From Algoriphagus sp. (lineage in GTDB: Bacteria > Bacteroidota > Bacteroidia > Cytophagales > Cyclobacteriaceae), in the NCBI RefSeq assembly GCF_030694375.1, contig NZ_JAUXYL010000038.1:248001-312000 (forward strand): 64,000 bases of DNA, read 5' to 3'. Position numbers and translations under genes: made by a program. The notes below the pieces were generated by a model. That model made no database searches and had not been told where the DNA came from. It saw only the letters and a program-made list of their open reading frames with translations. The stretch's first letter is position 1. Each line of letters begins with the position of its first letter. Positions 28,310 to 37,267 of the stretch are shown one piece after another.

Positions 28310-28830
28310 TCGATTTGGTAATACTTTTCATAGACACGATCCACATCTCCGGGATAATTCTTCTCTGGAAATCGGACTTCATTGATCTCCTCTTCTAGAA
28401 GGATAGTGATGTAGGTTTCGCTGATCTCAAAGTTAATGGTTGGATCGATTTGTTCCCAGTCTTCTTCTCCCTCTATGAATTCAGAATGGAAGTGGATCAG
28501 ATTATTTGAAATCAATACTTTGGAATTGGGATTAAAGTTCATGTAACTGATCTGAAAGATTTCCAAACCTTTTTTCCGAAGTACATTAATCGATGGATTG
28601 ATTTCTGTTTTTGGAAACTGGATCAAACTTAGCGTCCATTCTCCAAAAAACTCTAATTCTTCAATAATACCAGGAAGCTCACCTTTTACTTCTTCAAAGT
28701 TCTCAAATCGTTGGAAAACGGCGCTGACCGCTCCATCAATATTCTCGGGTATCAGGAAAAATTGATAAAATCTGTTAAACCCGTCCACGTGATAGATATC
28801 GGTCGTGATTAAGTGGGTGATCGAAGACAT
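28306..28830 (-). CDS. Unknown protein, paralog of the next gene, coupled to cysteine desulfurase
   Basis: 174 residues, soluble, acidic, no signal peptide. I do not recognise a family. It shares with the 28844-29416 protein a common pattern: GFNRFYQFFLI, IDGA, EEVKGELPGIIEELEFFGEW, then ISYMNFNPNSK, IHFHSEF and PGDVDRVYEK. The gene ends in an ATGA overlap with the desulfurase start and begins 13 bases after the upstream paralog. Such tandem small acidic proteins often are immunity or inhibitor proteins, but nothing in the sequence proves this. Confidence 0.65.
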   Translation of the reverse strand: MSSITHLITTDIYHVDGFNRFYQFFLIPENIDGAVSAVFQRFENFEEVKGELPGIIEELEFFGEWTLSLIQFPKTEINPSINVLRKKGLEIFQISYMNFNPNSKVLISNNLIHFHSEFIEGEEDWEQIDPTINFEISETYITILLEEEINEVRFPEKNYPGDVDRVYEKYYQIE

Positions 28831-28843
28831 ATTTTTGGCAGTT

Positions 28844-29416
28844 TCAGGAGCGATTGCTGTTAAAGGCGTATTCTCGGAGGGATGAGTAATTTTTTCTCTG
28901 ATACAATCTTTCCTTCTCGATCTTTTCTAAATCCCCGGGATAGTCATCGACTAGGAAAGTAAAGATGTCCGCATTTTCATGGAGGAGGATAGTGTAGTTT
29001 TCCTCATAGATATTTAGAATAGTTTCTGGCTGAGAATAGTAGTCTTTGTCGATACTTCGGCTTTCAAAATGAATGACGCTATTCCCTGCAAAGCATCTAC
29101 CAAGAAGGCCAAAATTCATGTAGCTCAAATTGAATACTTTTCTTCCTCTTGAAGGCACTTCATAGTATCCGTATTTTCTCCAAATTCTAAAATTATCAGG
29201 TACTTGGTAAAGCTCTAGAGCCCATTCACCTCCTGCTTCAAGCTGGTGTATGATTTGTGGAAGTTCTTCTTTGACCTCTTCATAGGAGTTGAAGACTTCC
29301 TTGTCAAACTTAAGAAATCCATCAATTTGGTTTCCAATCAGGAGGAACTTTGAATAGCGATTGAATCCGCGAAAGTGACTGATTTGATTATTTAGCATGT
29401 GTCGGATCTTGTCCAT
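28844..29416 (-). CDS. Unknown protein, paralog of the 28306-28830 product
   Basis: 190 residues. Aligned by eye with the downstream paralog it keeps GFNRYSKFLLIGNQIDG, EEVKEELPQIIHQLEAGGEW, LSYMNFGLLGR, VIHFESRS, NYTILLHENA and YPGDLEKIEKE. It has an extra Tyr/Arg-rich insertion near the middle and a basic tail. It is the first gene of the three-gene minus-strand operon ending in the cysteine desulfurase. No family assigned. Confidence 0.65.
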   Translation of the reverse strand: MDKIRHMLNNQISHFRGFNRYSKFLLIGNQIDGFLKFDKEVFNSYEEVKEELPQIIHQLEAGGEWALELYQVPDNFRIWRKYGYYEVPSRGRKVFNLSYMNFGLLGRCFAGNSVIHFESRSIDKDYYSQPETILNIYEENYTILLHENADIFTFLVDDYPGDLEKIEKERLYQRKNYSSLREYAFNSNRS

Positions 29417-29664
29417 ATGAGTTTTCTGTTTTGTTTTCAGAAAATTCCTAGGTGGTAGATTTCTATCCTATTCTTCAATCGTCTGATTTAGAGTGGGATT
29501 AGAATAATTTATTCCTTCAGTTTACATTTTCTAGGTCTTTTTGATGAAATGAGCCTTTTCCTTGTTTCAGTATGTTCTAATTTAATCGATTGCACTGCTC
29601 AATCTTGGTAGTCTAATCGGATCAGGGTAACTTAGACCTATTCAAACTTTAAGTTTCTACGATC

Positions 29665-30075
29665 ATGAATACGAACATCCACCACGGCAGAAATATTAAG
29701 CGATTTAGAGAAATGCTCGGAATCAAGCAGGAAGCTATGGCTGATGCCCTTGGTTCGGATTGGTCTCAAAAGAAAGTCAGCCTGCTCGAGCAAAAAGAGC
29801 AGGTCGAGTTGGAATTGATGAAAGAAGTAGCTGCTGTGCTTAAAGTACCTGTTGAGGCCATTGAGAAGTTTGATCAGGAGTTTGCTGTGAATATAATTTC
29901 AAATACGTTTACCACACACGATCAAGCAACGGGTTTTATTTACAATCAAAACCCAACTTTTAATCCCTTAGACAAGCTTCTTGAGGTGATGGAAGAAAAT
30001 AAAAAACTCTACGAGCGCCTATTTGAATCCGAGCGTGAAAAAGTAGAACTCCTGAAAAAGTTGTTGGACAAATAA
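29665..30075 (+). CDS. XRE-family helix-turn-helix regulator
   Basis: 136 residues. The N-terminal 65 residues form an HTH_3/XRE domain (HGRNIKRFREMLGIKQEAMA, then DALGSDWSQKKVSLLEQ). The C-terminus is a charged coiled coil (LLEVMEENKKLYERLFESER in part) suited to dimerisation. It lies divergent from the three-gene operon after a 248-base gap and may regulate it or the Dnd island, but proteins of this kind are common as orphan regulators in Bacteroidota. Confidence 0.8.
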   Translation: MNTNIHHGRNIKRFREMLGIKQEAMADALGSDWSQKKVSLLEQKEQVELELMKEVAAVLKVPVEAIEKFDQEFAVNIISNTFTTHDQATGFIYNQNPTFNPLDKLLEVMEENKKLYERLFESEREKVELLKKLLDK

Positions 30076-30974
30076 CTTTCTCAATAAGTCCCCTGAATCC
30101 ATCTTTCGAAAAACACATCATATACCTCGTAGAAAGTATTTCCTTCCGAATCGAATTCCCAGAATATCATTTCCTTTTCTATTTAGACATCCAGGGATTT
30201 GAAAACCGTGGCTGAACTTCCCAAGTTATTTTTCCCGATCACAAAAATATCGTGGACTATAATATCCGGAAGTTGGAAAGGGGTTCGTTGGAGTTTTGTA
30301 TTTGCCAGCCATAAGAATAGCTACTTTTAACTCACCAGAAGTAATTTACCAAAAGTGAATTGGCCGCTGGGCCTTGAACTCCTCCTGCGCAATGGCAGAT
30401 ATCCCGCTCGCATATTAGGAAAACTTTGACTCAGCCCAGCCGTTAACCAAACTGTAGTCAACCTTGGGCATACGGCCCAAAATCCTGTTGATTTATTTCC
30501 GTTTGAGATTACCTGCTCAGCTTTGGAATTGATTAAAAGGGATTTAACCTCCCTTGGCTTTCCTGATTTATTTCCACCCTTTTTTAAATCAGCCATCAGT
30601 TCTTCGTTATTGATTTCTTTTTGTTTTTGAACTCAGATTTATTTTCTGAGTATTCACTGTTATTTGACACAGCTAAGAAATCTCAAATCTTCCCCGTTTC
30701 CCCGAGTGGATTCCGTGCACTCACCCGATTTGATTTAGGATTAACCTTTTATACTCATCAATCTTTTTATAACTATGAAATGCCCATAAGAAAGAATATC
30801 ACGCAGGGGGATGATTATCAAAGGGCATTCCATGTGGCAAATAAAAATCAAATTATAAACACATGAAATCGAGCATGACCCAAAGCGACACACAAAGGGA
30901 TTATTATTCTGCATGCGAGATTCCACCTGCCTGCCGGCAGGCAGGTGTGACCACTAAAAAACAATTATATACAC
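30076..30974. other. Gene-poor spacer with an orphan GC-richer patch
   Basis: About 900 bases with no gene I can support. From about 30330 to 30510 the composition turns GC-richer, and the minus strand translates to a basic, Pro/Arg-rich stretch (AVCPRLTTVWLTAG, RAGYLPLRRRSSRPSGQ) that looks like a repeat or remnant and not a protein under selection. Flanking parts are AT-rich. The end near 30924-30947 is a perfect palindrome listed separately. Confidence 0.5.
30924..30947. repeat. Perfect 24-bp palindrome of the CCTGCC family
   Basis: Two 12-base arms, CACCTGCCTGCC and its exact complement, without a loop. Shorter members of the family are at 34208-34226, 34297-34317 and 58609-58628. It lies about 28 bases upstream of the baeRF-like gene and could form a cruciform or RNA hairpin. 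Confidence 0.85.
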
Positions 30975-32138
30975 ATGAAAACTAACAAAAACACCACCCC
31001 CGTCAATAAAGCATTACTTCAGGAACTTTTGGCAGTAGCTGAATCGCCCTGTCTGTCGCTTTATATGCCTACGCACCGAACCCATCCTGAAAACCTTCAG
31101 AATCCGGTACGATTCAAAAATTTGATGAAAGAATTGGAAACTTCGCTGCTGACGAAGTATTCAAAGGATGAAATCGAAAAACACCTTCAGCCCCTGGTTG
31201 AAATCACAAGTGGGGATGGTTTCTGGAATTATACTTCCGAAGGATTGGCGATATTCAGTTCGCCGGGATATAGTAAAGCCGTGGACCTGGCCACCAGCCC
31301 AAAAGAAATGGCAATTGTGGCGGATACTTTTCACACCAAACCGATTCAGTACTATTTACAATCCACAGATCGGTTTCATGTTTTGGCAATAAACCGTCAT
31401 GATATCCAGCTGTTTGAAGGCAATCGTCATTCGCTGGTTGAATTGGAACTTCATGCGCTTGTTCCTGCTACGATGACTGATGCGCTTGGTGAGGAAAAGA
31501 CCGATAAGCATTCGACGGTCGCCTCTTATGGCGGCACGGGGGCTTCGATGCATCATGGTCATGGGGGTAAAAAGGAGGAAGTGGATATTGACTCGGAGCG
31601 CTATTTCAGAGCTGTGGCAGAGTCCGTAGCGGAGCATTATTCCAAGCCTACCGGCATCCCGCTTTTGCTTGCGGCTTTACCGGAATATCATCACCTCTTT
31701 CACCAAGTCAACAAAAATCCCTTGTTGCTGGAAGACGGAATAAAAATTAACCCGACGGCTATTTCGATAGATAAAATGGCAGCTATGGCCTGGGAAATCA
31801 TGGAGCCGGAATTTCTCAAAAAACAGGAGGAACTTGTCAGCCGTTACAATCAGTCCAAAGCCAATGGCTTGGGAAGCGAAGACATCAAAGAGGTAGCAGT
31901 GGCTTTGGTGGAAGGTAGAGTTGATACCTTACTTATCGAGGCAGACCGGATTATTGCCAGCCGAATTACCAATTTGGTCACAGGCAATGTTCAGAACAAG
32001 GATATTAACAACCCGAGAGTGGATGATTTGCTGGATGACATGAGCGAGTTGGCGATCCGAATGGGTGGTCAGGTCACTGTGCTGAATCCGGATCAAATGC
32101 CATCCGAATCGGGAGTGGCAGCGATTCTTAGGTATTGA
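30975..32138 (+). CDS. baeRF-family (bacterial archaeo-eukaryotic release factor-like) protein
   Basis: 387 residues, cytoplasmic. Features seen: CLSLYMPTHRTHPENLQNPVRFKNL at the N-terminus (quoted in part: SLYMPTHRTHP), a Gly/His-rich linker in the middle (YGGTGASMHHGHGGKK, about residues 185-205), PLLLAALPEYHHLF near 225 and a C-terminal Rossmann-like end with GRVDTLLIEADR and GVAAILRY. This combination matches baeRF3-type proteins, relatives of the eRF1 middle/C-terminal domains of unproven role, possibly ribosome rescue or stress related. Single gene, followed by a terminator. Confidence 0.7.
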   Translation: MKTNKNTTPVNKALLQELLAVAESPCLSLYMPTHRTHPENLQNPVRFKNLMKELETSLLTKYSKDEIEKHLQPLVEITSGDGFWNYTSEGLAIFSSPGYSKAVDLATSPKEMAIVADTFHTKPIQYYLQSTDRFHVLAINRHDIQLFEGNRHSLVELELHALVPATMTDALGEEKTDKHSTVASYGGTGASMHHGHGGKKEEVDIDSERYFRAVAESVAEHYSKPTGIPLLLAALPEYHHLFHQVNKNPLLLEDGIKINPTAISIDKMAAMAWEIMEPEFLKKQEELVSRYNQSKANGLGSEDIKEVAVALVEGRVDTLLIEADRIIASRITNLVTGNVQNKDINNPRVDDLLDDMSELAIRMGGQVTVLNPDQMPSESGVAAILRY

Positions 32139-32160
32139 TTTTATTATTCTTTAGAAAAGA

Positions 32161-32202
32161 AAAAGCCTCAGATGCATCTACGATGTGTTTGAGGCTTTTT
32201 TC
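32161..32202 (+). terminator. Terminator after the baeRF-like gene
   Basis: Stem AAAAGCCTCA / TGAGGCTTTT (32161-32170 and 32190-32199) with a 19-base loop that itself can pair (GATGCATC), followed by T residues. Confidence 0.8.
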
Positions 32203-32283
32203 ATTTTTGTTTTTCCCAAAACATCACTGGATAATAAGAGGTGAGAGGAGCCACTCACCACTGCGAAAATCTTCCAATCGGTT

Positions 32284-32919
32284 TTACAAACGAATCCTCC
32301 TTGCAATCACATTCGCCATGATCGTCAAGCCTTCTTTGTTGGGATGGACACCGTCGGGAAGCAATTCTGCTTTATTCATCAAAGGAGTGTAGAGATCGAT
32401 GGCTTCTGCCCCGGATTTTTGGATGATTTCGTACAGCATCAGACGCTGTTCATTGTTCATGACATCGGGATTGATTCCAAAGTTTTCGCGGGTCACAGGC
32501 ACAGGAATCACGATATAGACTTTCCCATCGGCAGGCATGTGCGTTCGAAATTCAGCGATCAGGTCTAGGTAATCTTTTACAAAATCTGCTTTATGCGCCC
32601 AATTTTGAGGTTTGGAATCGTTTGTTCCCAGTTTGATCACGAGGACGTCAGGAGTGAAGTCTTTGGCCTCCTGAAACTGAGGCTCGTTCCAAATAGGGAA
32701 GTCGCCTTTCTTAAGAAGCGTGCGCCCACTTACACCAAAGTTTTTGACCTCATAGGAGTCGCCGAGCAAAGCCCCCACTTGTAGCGGATAGCTACCGGGG
32801 TTGTCTCTGCCGGGACCTTGGGTGATGGAGTTACCAAGGAAAGCAATTCTGATAGGGCTTTGGGCGAAAGTGGCCAAGGAGGCAAAAAGTGCGATTACTA
32901 GGAGGGATAGGGATTTCAT
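32284..32919 (-). CDS. Secreted SGNH/GDSL-type hydrolase
   Basis: Periplasmic or secreted esterase. Signal peptide of about 20 residues (ending TFAQS). Block I Ser31 in FLGNSITQG, block II Gly in NFGVSGRTLL, block III Asn in IKLGTNDSKP, block V Asp189 and His192 in DGVHPN. 211 residues. The family includes sialate and xylan acetylesterases; the substrate is not clear here. No operon partner. Confidence 0.88.
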   Translation of the reverse strand: MKSLSLLVIALFASLATFAQSPIRIAFLGNSITQGPGRDNPGSYPLQVGALLGDSYEVKNFGVSGRTLLKKGDFPIWNEPQFQEAKDFTPDVLVIKLGTNDSKPQNWAHKADFVKDYLDLIAEFRTHMPADGKVYIVIPVPVTRENFGINPDVMNNEQRLMLYEIIQKSGAEAIDLYTPLMNKAELLPDGVHPNKEGLTIMANVIARRIRL

Positions 32920-33060
32920 AGGAGTTGATTTTTGTCAACAGTCCACTGTCAACGGATGACAGCAGGTTGGTGATGTGGTTTTTTCCCCCAAAATAGAAAA
33001 TTTGAATAGAAAATAACCATGGACTATGGTCTATGGACTGTTGACTCCTATTTTTATCCC

Positions 33061-33891
33061 ATGGCCCTTCAAAAATCTCCCTACCAATACATTTCCTGGC
33101 TTTCCATTGATGTTGTAATCGGTGCGATGGCGGGAATGGTATTCTTTGAGGAATTACTGCATTCTAACCTTCAATGGCCGGCATATGTGCTGTTGGCATT
33201 GGCCGTTTGGAGTATTTACACACTCGATCACCTGCAGGATGTCCACAGTACGGATTTGCCCTTGTCGCCCCGACGGGCTTATCATCTTGCCCATTGGAGA
33301 TTGCTGAGTTTAATTCTGGCCATTTCTGTTGCGCTTGGCTTGACTGGCGCATTTTGGTGGTTTGGTTGGGGTAAAGAACTTCAACTCACGCTTGCCTTGG
33401 CAGTGATGATTTTGGGGAGTAAATTTTTGATTCGCAAAGCCGGACCGGGTTGGATGAAGGAATTTTCCATTGCGGTGTTTTATGTGGTGGGGATTGCTTG
33501 GCTTCCCATCCTTCGGGCTGATGGAATGGATTTGGTTTGGCAGGATCTGATTTTTATCCTTGTTTACATGTGCCTTGCTTTTTTGAATTTGCTGATGCTT
33601 TCTTTCATTGATAAAGATGAAGATCAAAATGCCGGCTTTTTTTCGGCAGCATGGTCACTTCCACCAATTTTACTTATCCAATGGATCCGAAAGTTGGCTT
33701 TTGCTTTGATCTTTATTTCCATGGCGGGATTTGTCCTACTGTCCTCCTTCTATAGACCTTTTGCCTGTATTTTGTTGCTGATGAGCTTGGTGCATTACCT
33801 GACTTTTTTCCAGGCAGGACTATCATTGGAGCAAAAAAGAATGCGAATGGAAGCAAGTTTTATACTTCCCGGGCTGCTTCTTTTTCTTTGA
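33061..33891 (+). CDS. UbiA-like polytopic membrane protein
   Basis: About 276 residues with eight or nine hydrophobic helices. The segment YTLDHLQDVHSTDLPLSPRR after the second helix resembles the Asp-rich loop of UbiA prenyltransferases followed by basic residues, and a second Asp-rich loop SFIDKDEDQNAG is near residue 190, where UbiA proteins have their second motif. Neither motif is canonical. The ATG at 33061 is preferred over an upstream ATG at 33019, which lies in a dispersed intergenic repeat (GGACTATGGTCTATGGACTG). Confidence 0.55.
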   Translation: MALQKSPYQYISWLSIDVVIGAMAGMVFFEELLHSNLQWPAYVLLALAVWSIYTLDHLQDVHSTDLPLSPRRAYHLAHWRLLSLILAISVALGLTGAFWWFGWGKELQLTLALAVMILGSKFLIRKAGPGWMKEFSIAVFYVVGIAWLPILRADGMDLVWQDLIFILVYMCLAFLNLLMLSFIDKDEDQNAGFFSAAWSLPPILLIQWIRKLAFALIFISMAGFVLLSSFYRPFACILLLMSLVHYLTFFQAGLSLEQKRMRMEASFILPGLLLFL

Positions 33892-34426
33892 TTTGCACCG
33901 CGAAGGACGCAAAGGATCGCAAAGGTTTTACACCACAGAGTTTAAAGAGGGCTGTGTTTTCTTGGATCTTTGCTGTGACTAGGACCTCAGGCATCCAATC
34001 ATTTTTGACCTTGCAAAAAGTTGTTGTGGGTAGTCTGATTGAGGTTCAAAAGGGGATTTCTACTAGAAAAACCAAATCCTCCGAGCTCTCCTATGGTAAA
34101 AACAAAAAGCTTTAGCTTTTCTCCGTGACCTCAAAGTGGATTGAAAAGAACTTAAAGTCTGAAGATCAATTCGCACTTAATTCTTGAACTCGTAATTCTC
34201 ATTTTTCCCTGCCTGCGGCAGGCAGGTCTGTGGTTAAAAACCATTGCAGTAGAATGTTAAATAGCAGTCTGAAGACTGCATTATAGTAGGTCCAAGCCTG
34301 CCTGACGGCAAGGCAGGTCTGAAGACTTGAACCATTTGGGTCGCAAGGGGCGCAAAGATGAAAAATTTTTCAGCAGGAAAATACCCCTGCGTTCTCAGCG
34401 TCTCTGCGGTGAGATATTAACTAAAA
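33892..34426. repeat. Intergenic region built from several short repeat families
   Basis: About 535 bases without a supported gene. It holds CGCGAAGGACGCAAAGGATCG (quoted short: GAAGGACGCAAAGG) near 33899 and related CGCAAGGGGCGCAAAG near 34344, a TCTGCGGTGAG end near 34404, two CCTGCC palindromes at 34208-34226 and 34297-34317, and an inverted repeat GCAGTCT / AGACTGC near 34264-34280. These are typical Bacteroidota intergenic repeats. A 75-codon frame across the first part is an artefact of the repeats. Confidence 0.6.
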
Positions 34427-35785
34427 TCATACAAAAGCACTGTGTCCAGTAATTGCTCTTCCGACGATCAGGGAGTTGATCTCTTTCGTGCCTTCATACG
34501 AATACACAGCCTCGGCATCTGCCACAAAGCGTGCGATGTTATGCTCCAGCAAAATTCCATTTCCACCGAATAGCTCCCGGGCGTGATCTACAATCGAGCG
34601 CATTCTTAGCGTACAGAAGACCTTAGCAAGGGAAGCATGCTCATCCAATAATTCGCCTTGATCCTGCATCTCCGAAAGCCGGAAAACCATCGTCTGCATA
34701 GCTGTGAGATCCCCCAACATAGTCACCAATAGATCCTGTACCAATTGAAATGATGCGATCGGTCGGCCAAATTGAATCCGCTCGTTGGTATAGGCCAAAG
34801 CCAACTCATACGCACCTCGTGCACATCCTACCGCCTGCCAGGCTACACCGGCACGGGTCATGCGAAGGACTTTTGCGGTATCCCGGAATGAGTTCGCCTC
34901 CTGTAACCGGTCTGTTTCCGGGACTGCACAGTTGGTCAGGGTGATGAGTGCATTTTGGACGGTACGGAGCGCCATTTTGTCTTCCATCTTTTCCGCCGAG
35001 AACCCAGGATTTTCCTTTCGGACAATAAATCCTTTGACCTGATTGTCATCCAAGTCTCTCGCCCAGATGATGGTGATGTCTGAGAATGTGGCGTTTCCGA
35101 TCCATTTTTTCTGGCCATTCAAAATCCAAACCTCCCCTTCCCGCTTGCAGGTGGTGGTCAGTCCTCCTGCCACACCCGAACCCACCTCAGGTTCGGTGAG
35201 GCCGAAGGCACCGATTTTCTCGAGTTTCTGCATTTTGGGAAGCCACTCTTGCTTTTGTTGCTCCGAGCCGCAGAGGTAGATTGAACCCATGGCCAGGCCA
35301 CTTTGAACTCCGAAGAAAGTGGAGATCGAAGTGTCGATGCGCGCCATTTCCATAGCGATGAAACCTTCCAAAAGCGCGGAATGTCCCGGGCAGCCATAAC
35401 CCTGATAGGTGAGCCCTGCGATGTTGAGTTCGGCCATTTTTGGGATGATGTGCATGGGGAATTCAGCGCGATTCCAGTAGTCATTGGCGATCGGTTTAAT
35501 CTCACGTTCCATAAACTCCCGGACCTTAAGCTGGATTTCCCGTTCCTCAGGTTTCAAGGTTTTCCCCAACTCATAAAAATCTCCGTTAATGGCAGGGATT
35601 TCTTTGGGTTTTCCACCACCTTTGAGCATCCCCATCATTTTTTGTAGGTCAGATTCACTCATTTGTGAGACGAGGCCGACCATTTTGGGCAGGTCCACTT
35701 TTTGCGAGAGTTTGGAGATTTGGTCCAAGTCCACGCTGCTGAGTAATTGACGGATTCCAGAGATTTTTTTTAGGATGTTTTTCAT
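34427..35785 (-). CDS. Acyl-CoA dehydrogenase family protein with N-terminal extension
   Basis: FAD enzyme oxidising an acyl-CoA. Central motifs: FGLTEPEVGSGVAGGL (near residue 197), WILNGQKKWIGNA (near 220), RIQFGRPIASFQLVQ (near 345), ELFGGNGILLEHNIAR (near 405) and YEGTKEINSLIVGRAITG, which carries the likely catalytic Glu as in glutaryl/isovaleryl-type enzymes. Substrate cannot be fixed, though the closest resemblance is to glutaryl-CoA dehydrogenases. The first 60 residues (MKNILKKISGIRQLLSSVDL and a Met-rich helix to GGGKP) are outside the usual fold and look helical. No partner ETF gene nearby. Confidence 0.88.
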   Translation of the reverse strand: MKNILKKISGIRQLLSSVDLDQISKLSQKVDLPKMVGLVSQMSESDLQKMMGMLKGGGKPKEIPAINGDFYELGKTLKPEEREIQLKVREFMEREIKPIANDYWNRAEFPMHIIPKMAELNIAGLTYQGYGCPGHSALLEGFIAMEMARIDTSISTFFGVQSGLAMGSIYLCGSEQQKQEWLPKMQKLEKIGAFGLTEPEVGSGVAGGLTTTCKREGEVWILNGQKKWIGNATFSDITIIWARDLDDNQVKGFIVRKENPGFSAEKMEDKMALRTVQNALITLTNCAVPETDRLQEANSFRDTAKVLRMTRAGVAWQAVGCARGAYELALAYTNERIQFGRPIASFQLVQDLLVTMLGDLTAMQTMVFRLSEMQDQGELLDEHASLAKVFCTLRMRSIVDHARELFGGNGILLEHNIARFVADAEAVYSYEGTKEINSLIVGRAITGHSAFV

Positions 35786-35917
35786 CGAATGGGTTGTTTT
35801 GGGGATGTGAAGACATTAGACACAAGAAGTTGGATTTTGGAAACAAGAGCCTAGGAACAAGTGTCAAGACACCGCAGGATCCGAACCCTTGGTTTTACCT
35901 TGAAAAATGATCATAGG

Positions 35918-36280
35918 TTATTGAAAATTGACAACCTTTAAATCTGAAATCCAGTCAAAGTCCTTTGTGTTTGCAGTCACCAATTCTAATTTATTTACTA
36001 AGGCTGTGGCTGCAATTATCGAGTCTCCTAAAGTCATTTTTCTTACTTGTCTAAGTTTTATCGCTGATTCAACAATGCTTTCAGTCAATTGGATTGAAGG
36101 AATCGATGCAAAGAAAATTTGAAAACCCTCACGTTCATGATCAGTCAATTTTGAATAGCCCAAAACTTCTATTTTGCTAATTATAGAAGTGACCAAATTT
36201 TTCGCTCTTAAAAAATCTCGAATCTGATCATGACTAGGAGACAATGCATAAATGATGATATTGCTATCCAGTAAAAACAT
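35918..36280 (-). CDS. PIN-domain toxin (VapC-like)
   Basis: 120-residue PIN-domain ribonuclease. Conserved acidic residues: Asp5 in MFLLDSNIIIYA, Glu near residue 40 (SKIEVLGYS), Asp near 86 (MTLGDSIIAATA) and Asp near 107 (TKDFDW). The ATG at 36280 starts the protein exactly at the conserved strand and lies four bases after the antitoxin gene; a longer frame to 36391 overlaps the antitoxin and is rejected. It should be neutralised by the product of the upstream gene. Confidence 0.88.
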   Translation of the reverse strand: MFLLDSNIIIYALSPSHDQIRDFLRAKNLVTSIISKIEVLGYSKLTDHEREGFQIFFASIPSIQLTESIVESAIKLRQVRKMTLGDSIIAATALVNKLELVTANTKDFDWISDLKVVNFQ

Positions 36281-36284
36281 ATAA

Positions 36285-36515
36285 TTAAAAAGGAAGGGCT
36301 CTATCTTCTCTAATCTCGCGTTGCCATTCTTTGGGATCTTTAATCGAATTGACAGGATGGCTCTTTGCAAGCGAGTCGAGTAAGTCTCCAACTTCTATTT
36401 GCTTAATGGTTTTGTTTTTCTCTACCTTGACTTTCGCAGCTTCCCCTTTGACCAATTCAAGGATTTTATCAATTAAATCAGATTGGCTAGTTTCTATAGT
36501 GATTTTCAAGTCCAT
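36285..36515 (-). CDS. Antitoxin partner of the PIN-domain toxin
   Basis: 76 residues, short and acidic/basic in alternation, immediately before the PIN toxin on the same strand. The C-terminal end HPVNSIKDPKEWQREIREDR is the type of extended, charged tail that wraps a PIN toxin. The N-terminal LKITIETSQSDLIDKILELV may form a dimerising domain. No recognised DNA-binding domain family can be named. Confidence 0.75.
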   Translation of the reverse strand: MDLKITIETSQSDLIDKILELVKGEAAKVKVEKNKTIKQIEVGDLLDSLAKSHPVNSIKDPKEWQREIREDRALPF

Positions 36516-36674
36516 ATCAGAATCATTTTTTTCAAGTTAAAGATAATCACAATTAAATGATCAATTTTCAAACGCAATTATCAGTGTTTAGTATAGGTTA
36601 ATTCTTGAAGAGTGTTCATTGATTTTCTTGCGTCTTGATACTTTTGTCTTCCTACTCGCTTCTACCTTTTACTC

Positions 36675-37267
36675 ATGTCAGACGCCTATGGTTTCCTTGC
36701 TCCCTTTTACCAGCTAATTTCAAGACTGGTTTTCGGAGGGGACTTAATCTACGCAAATCAAGCCTTTTTGGAAGGAGTTGAAGGTAAAAGTTGTTAATCA
36801 TCGGCGGTGGGGATGGCGAGGCCTATCGGAATTTTGAGGGAAATGTGGAGGGTGAGTATTGGGAATTGTCGCCACGGATGACCCAATTGGCAAAAAGAAA
36901 TCTTAAAGCTTCGGGATTAAAAATTCAAAACGGGTCTTGGCCAAGTACAGGAAAATTTGACCGGGTTTACTTGCCCTTTGTACTCGATACTTTGCCTGAT
37001 AATGAGATTACAATACTGCTCTCGGAAATAAAAGTGGCTCTTTTGGAGGATGGCAAAATCGTGGTTTCTGACTTTTTTGATCCGGTAGGTATTCAGCAAA
37101 AATTGATTCAGAAAGGAATGATTGGCTTTTTCCGGCTTATTACTTTACATCGAAGAAAGGATCTTCCCAGTTTAAACAGTCTGTTTAAAAATGCGGGATT
37201 TGAATTGAATCATGAAAAATGCTGGCGAAAAGGATGGATCCGGGCCCAAGTTTGGCAAGCTGTTTAG
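36675..37267 (+). pseudogene. SAM-dependent methyltransferase broken by a one-base frameshift
   Basis: The gene starts at ATG 36675 (MSDAYGFLAPFYQLISRLVF) and runs to codon 40, where it meets TAA at 36795. The next frame continues from about 36791 with LLIIGGGDGEAYRNFEGNVE, the glycine-rich SAM-binding motif, and then DTLPDNEITILLSEIKVALL and FDPVGIQQKLIQ to 37267. Restoring one A in the run GGTAAAAG at 36783-36790 would join both parts (EGKKLLIIGGGDGE) into about 197 residues. So it is a class I methyltransferase with a -1 indel: a pseudogene, a slippage-regulated gene or a sequencing error. No start codon other than TTG precedes the second part. Confidence 0.8.

Noticed and set aside
30327..30596. 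89-codon minus-strand frame.
   Set aside because: Composition is low-complexity and Pro/Arg-rich, without domain or partner; treated as remnant or repeat.
33888..34115. 75-codon frame downstream of the UbiA-like gene.
   Set aside because: Its start and first codons are the GAAGGACGCAAAGG dispersed repeat; no protein pattern.
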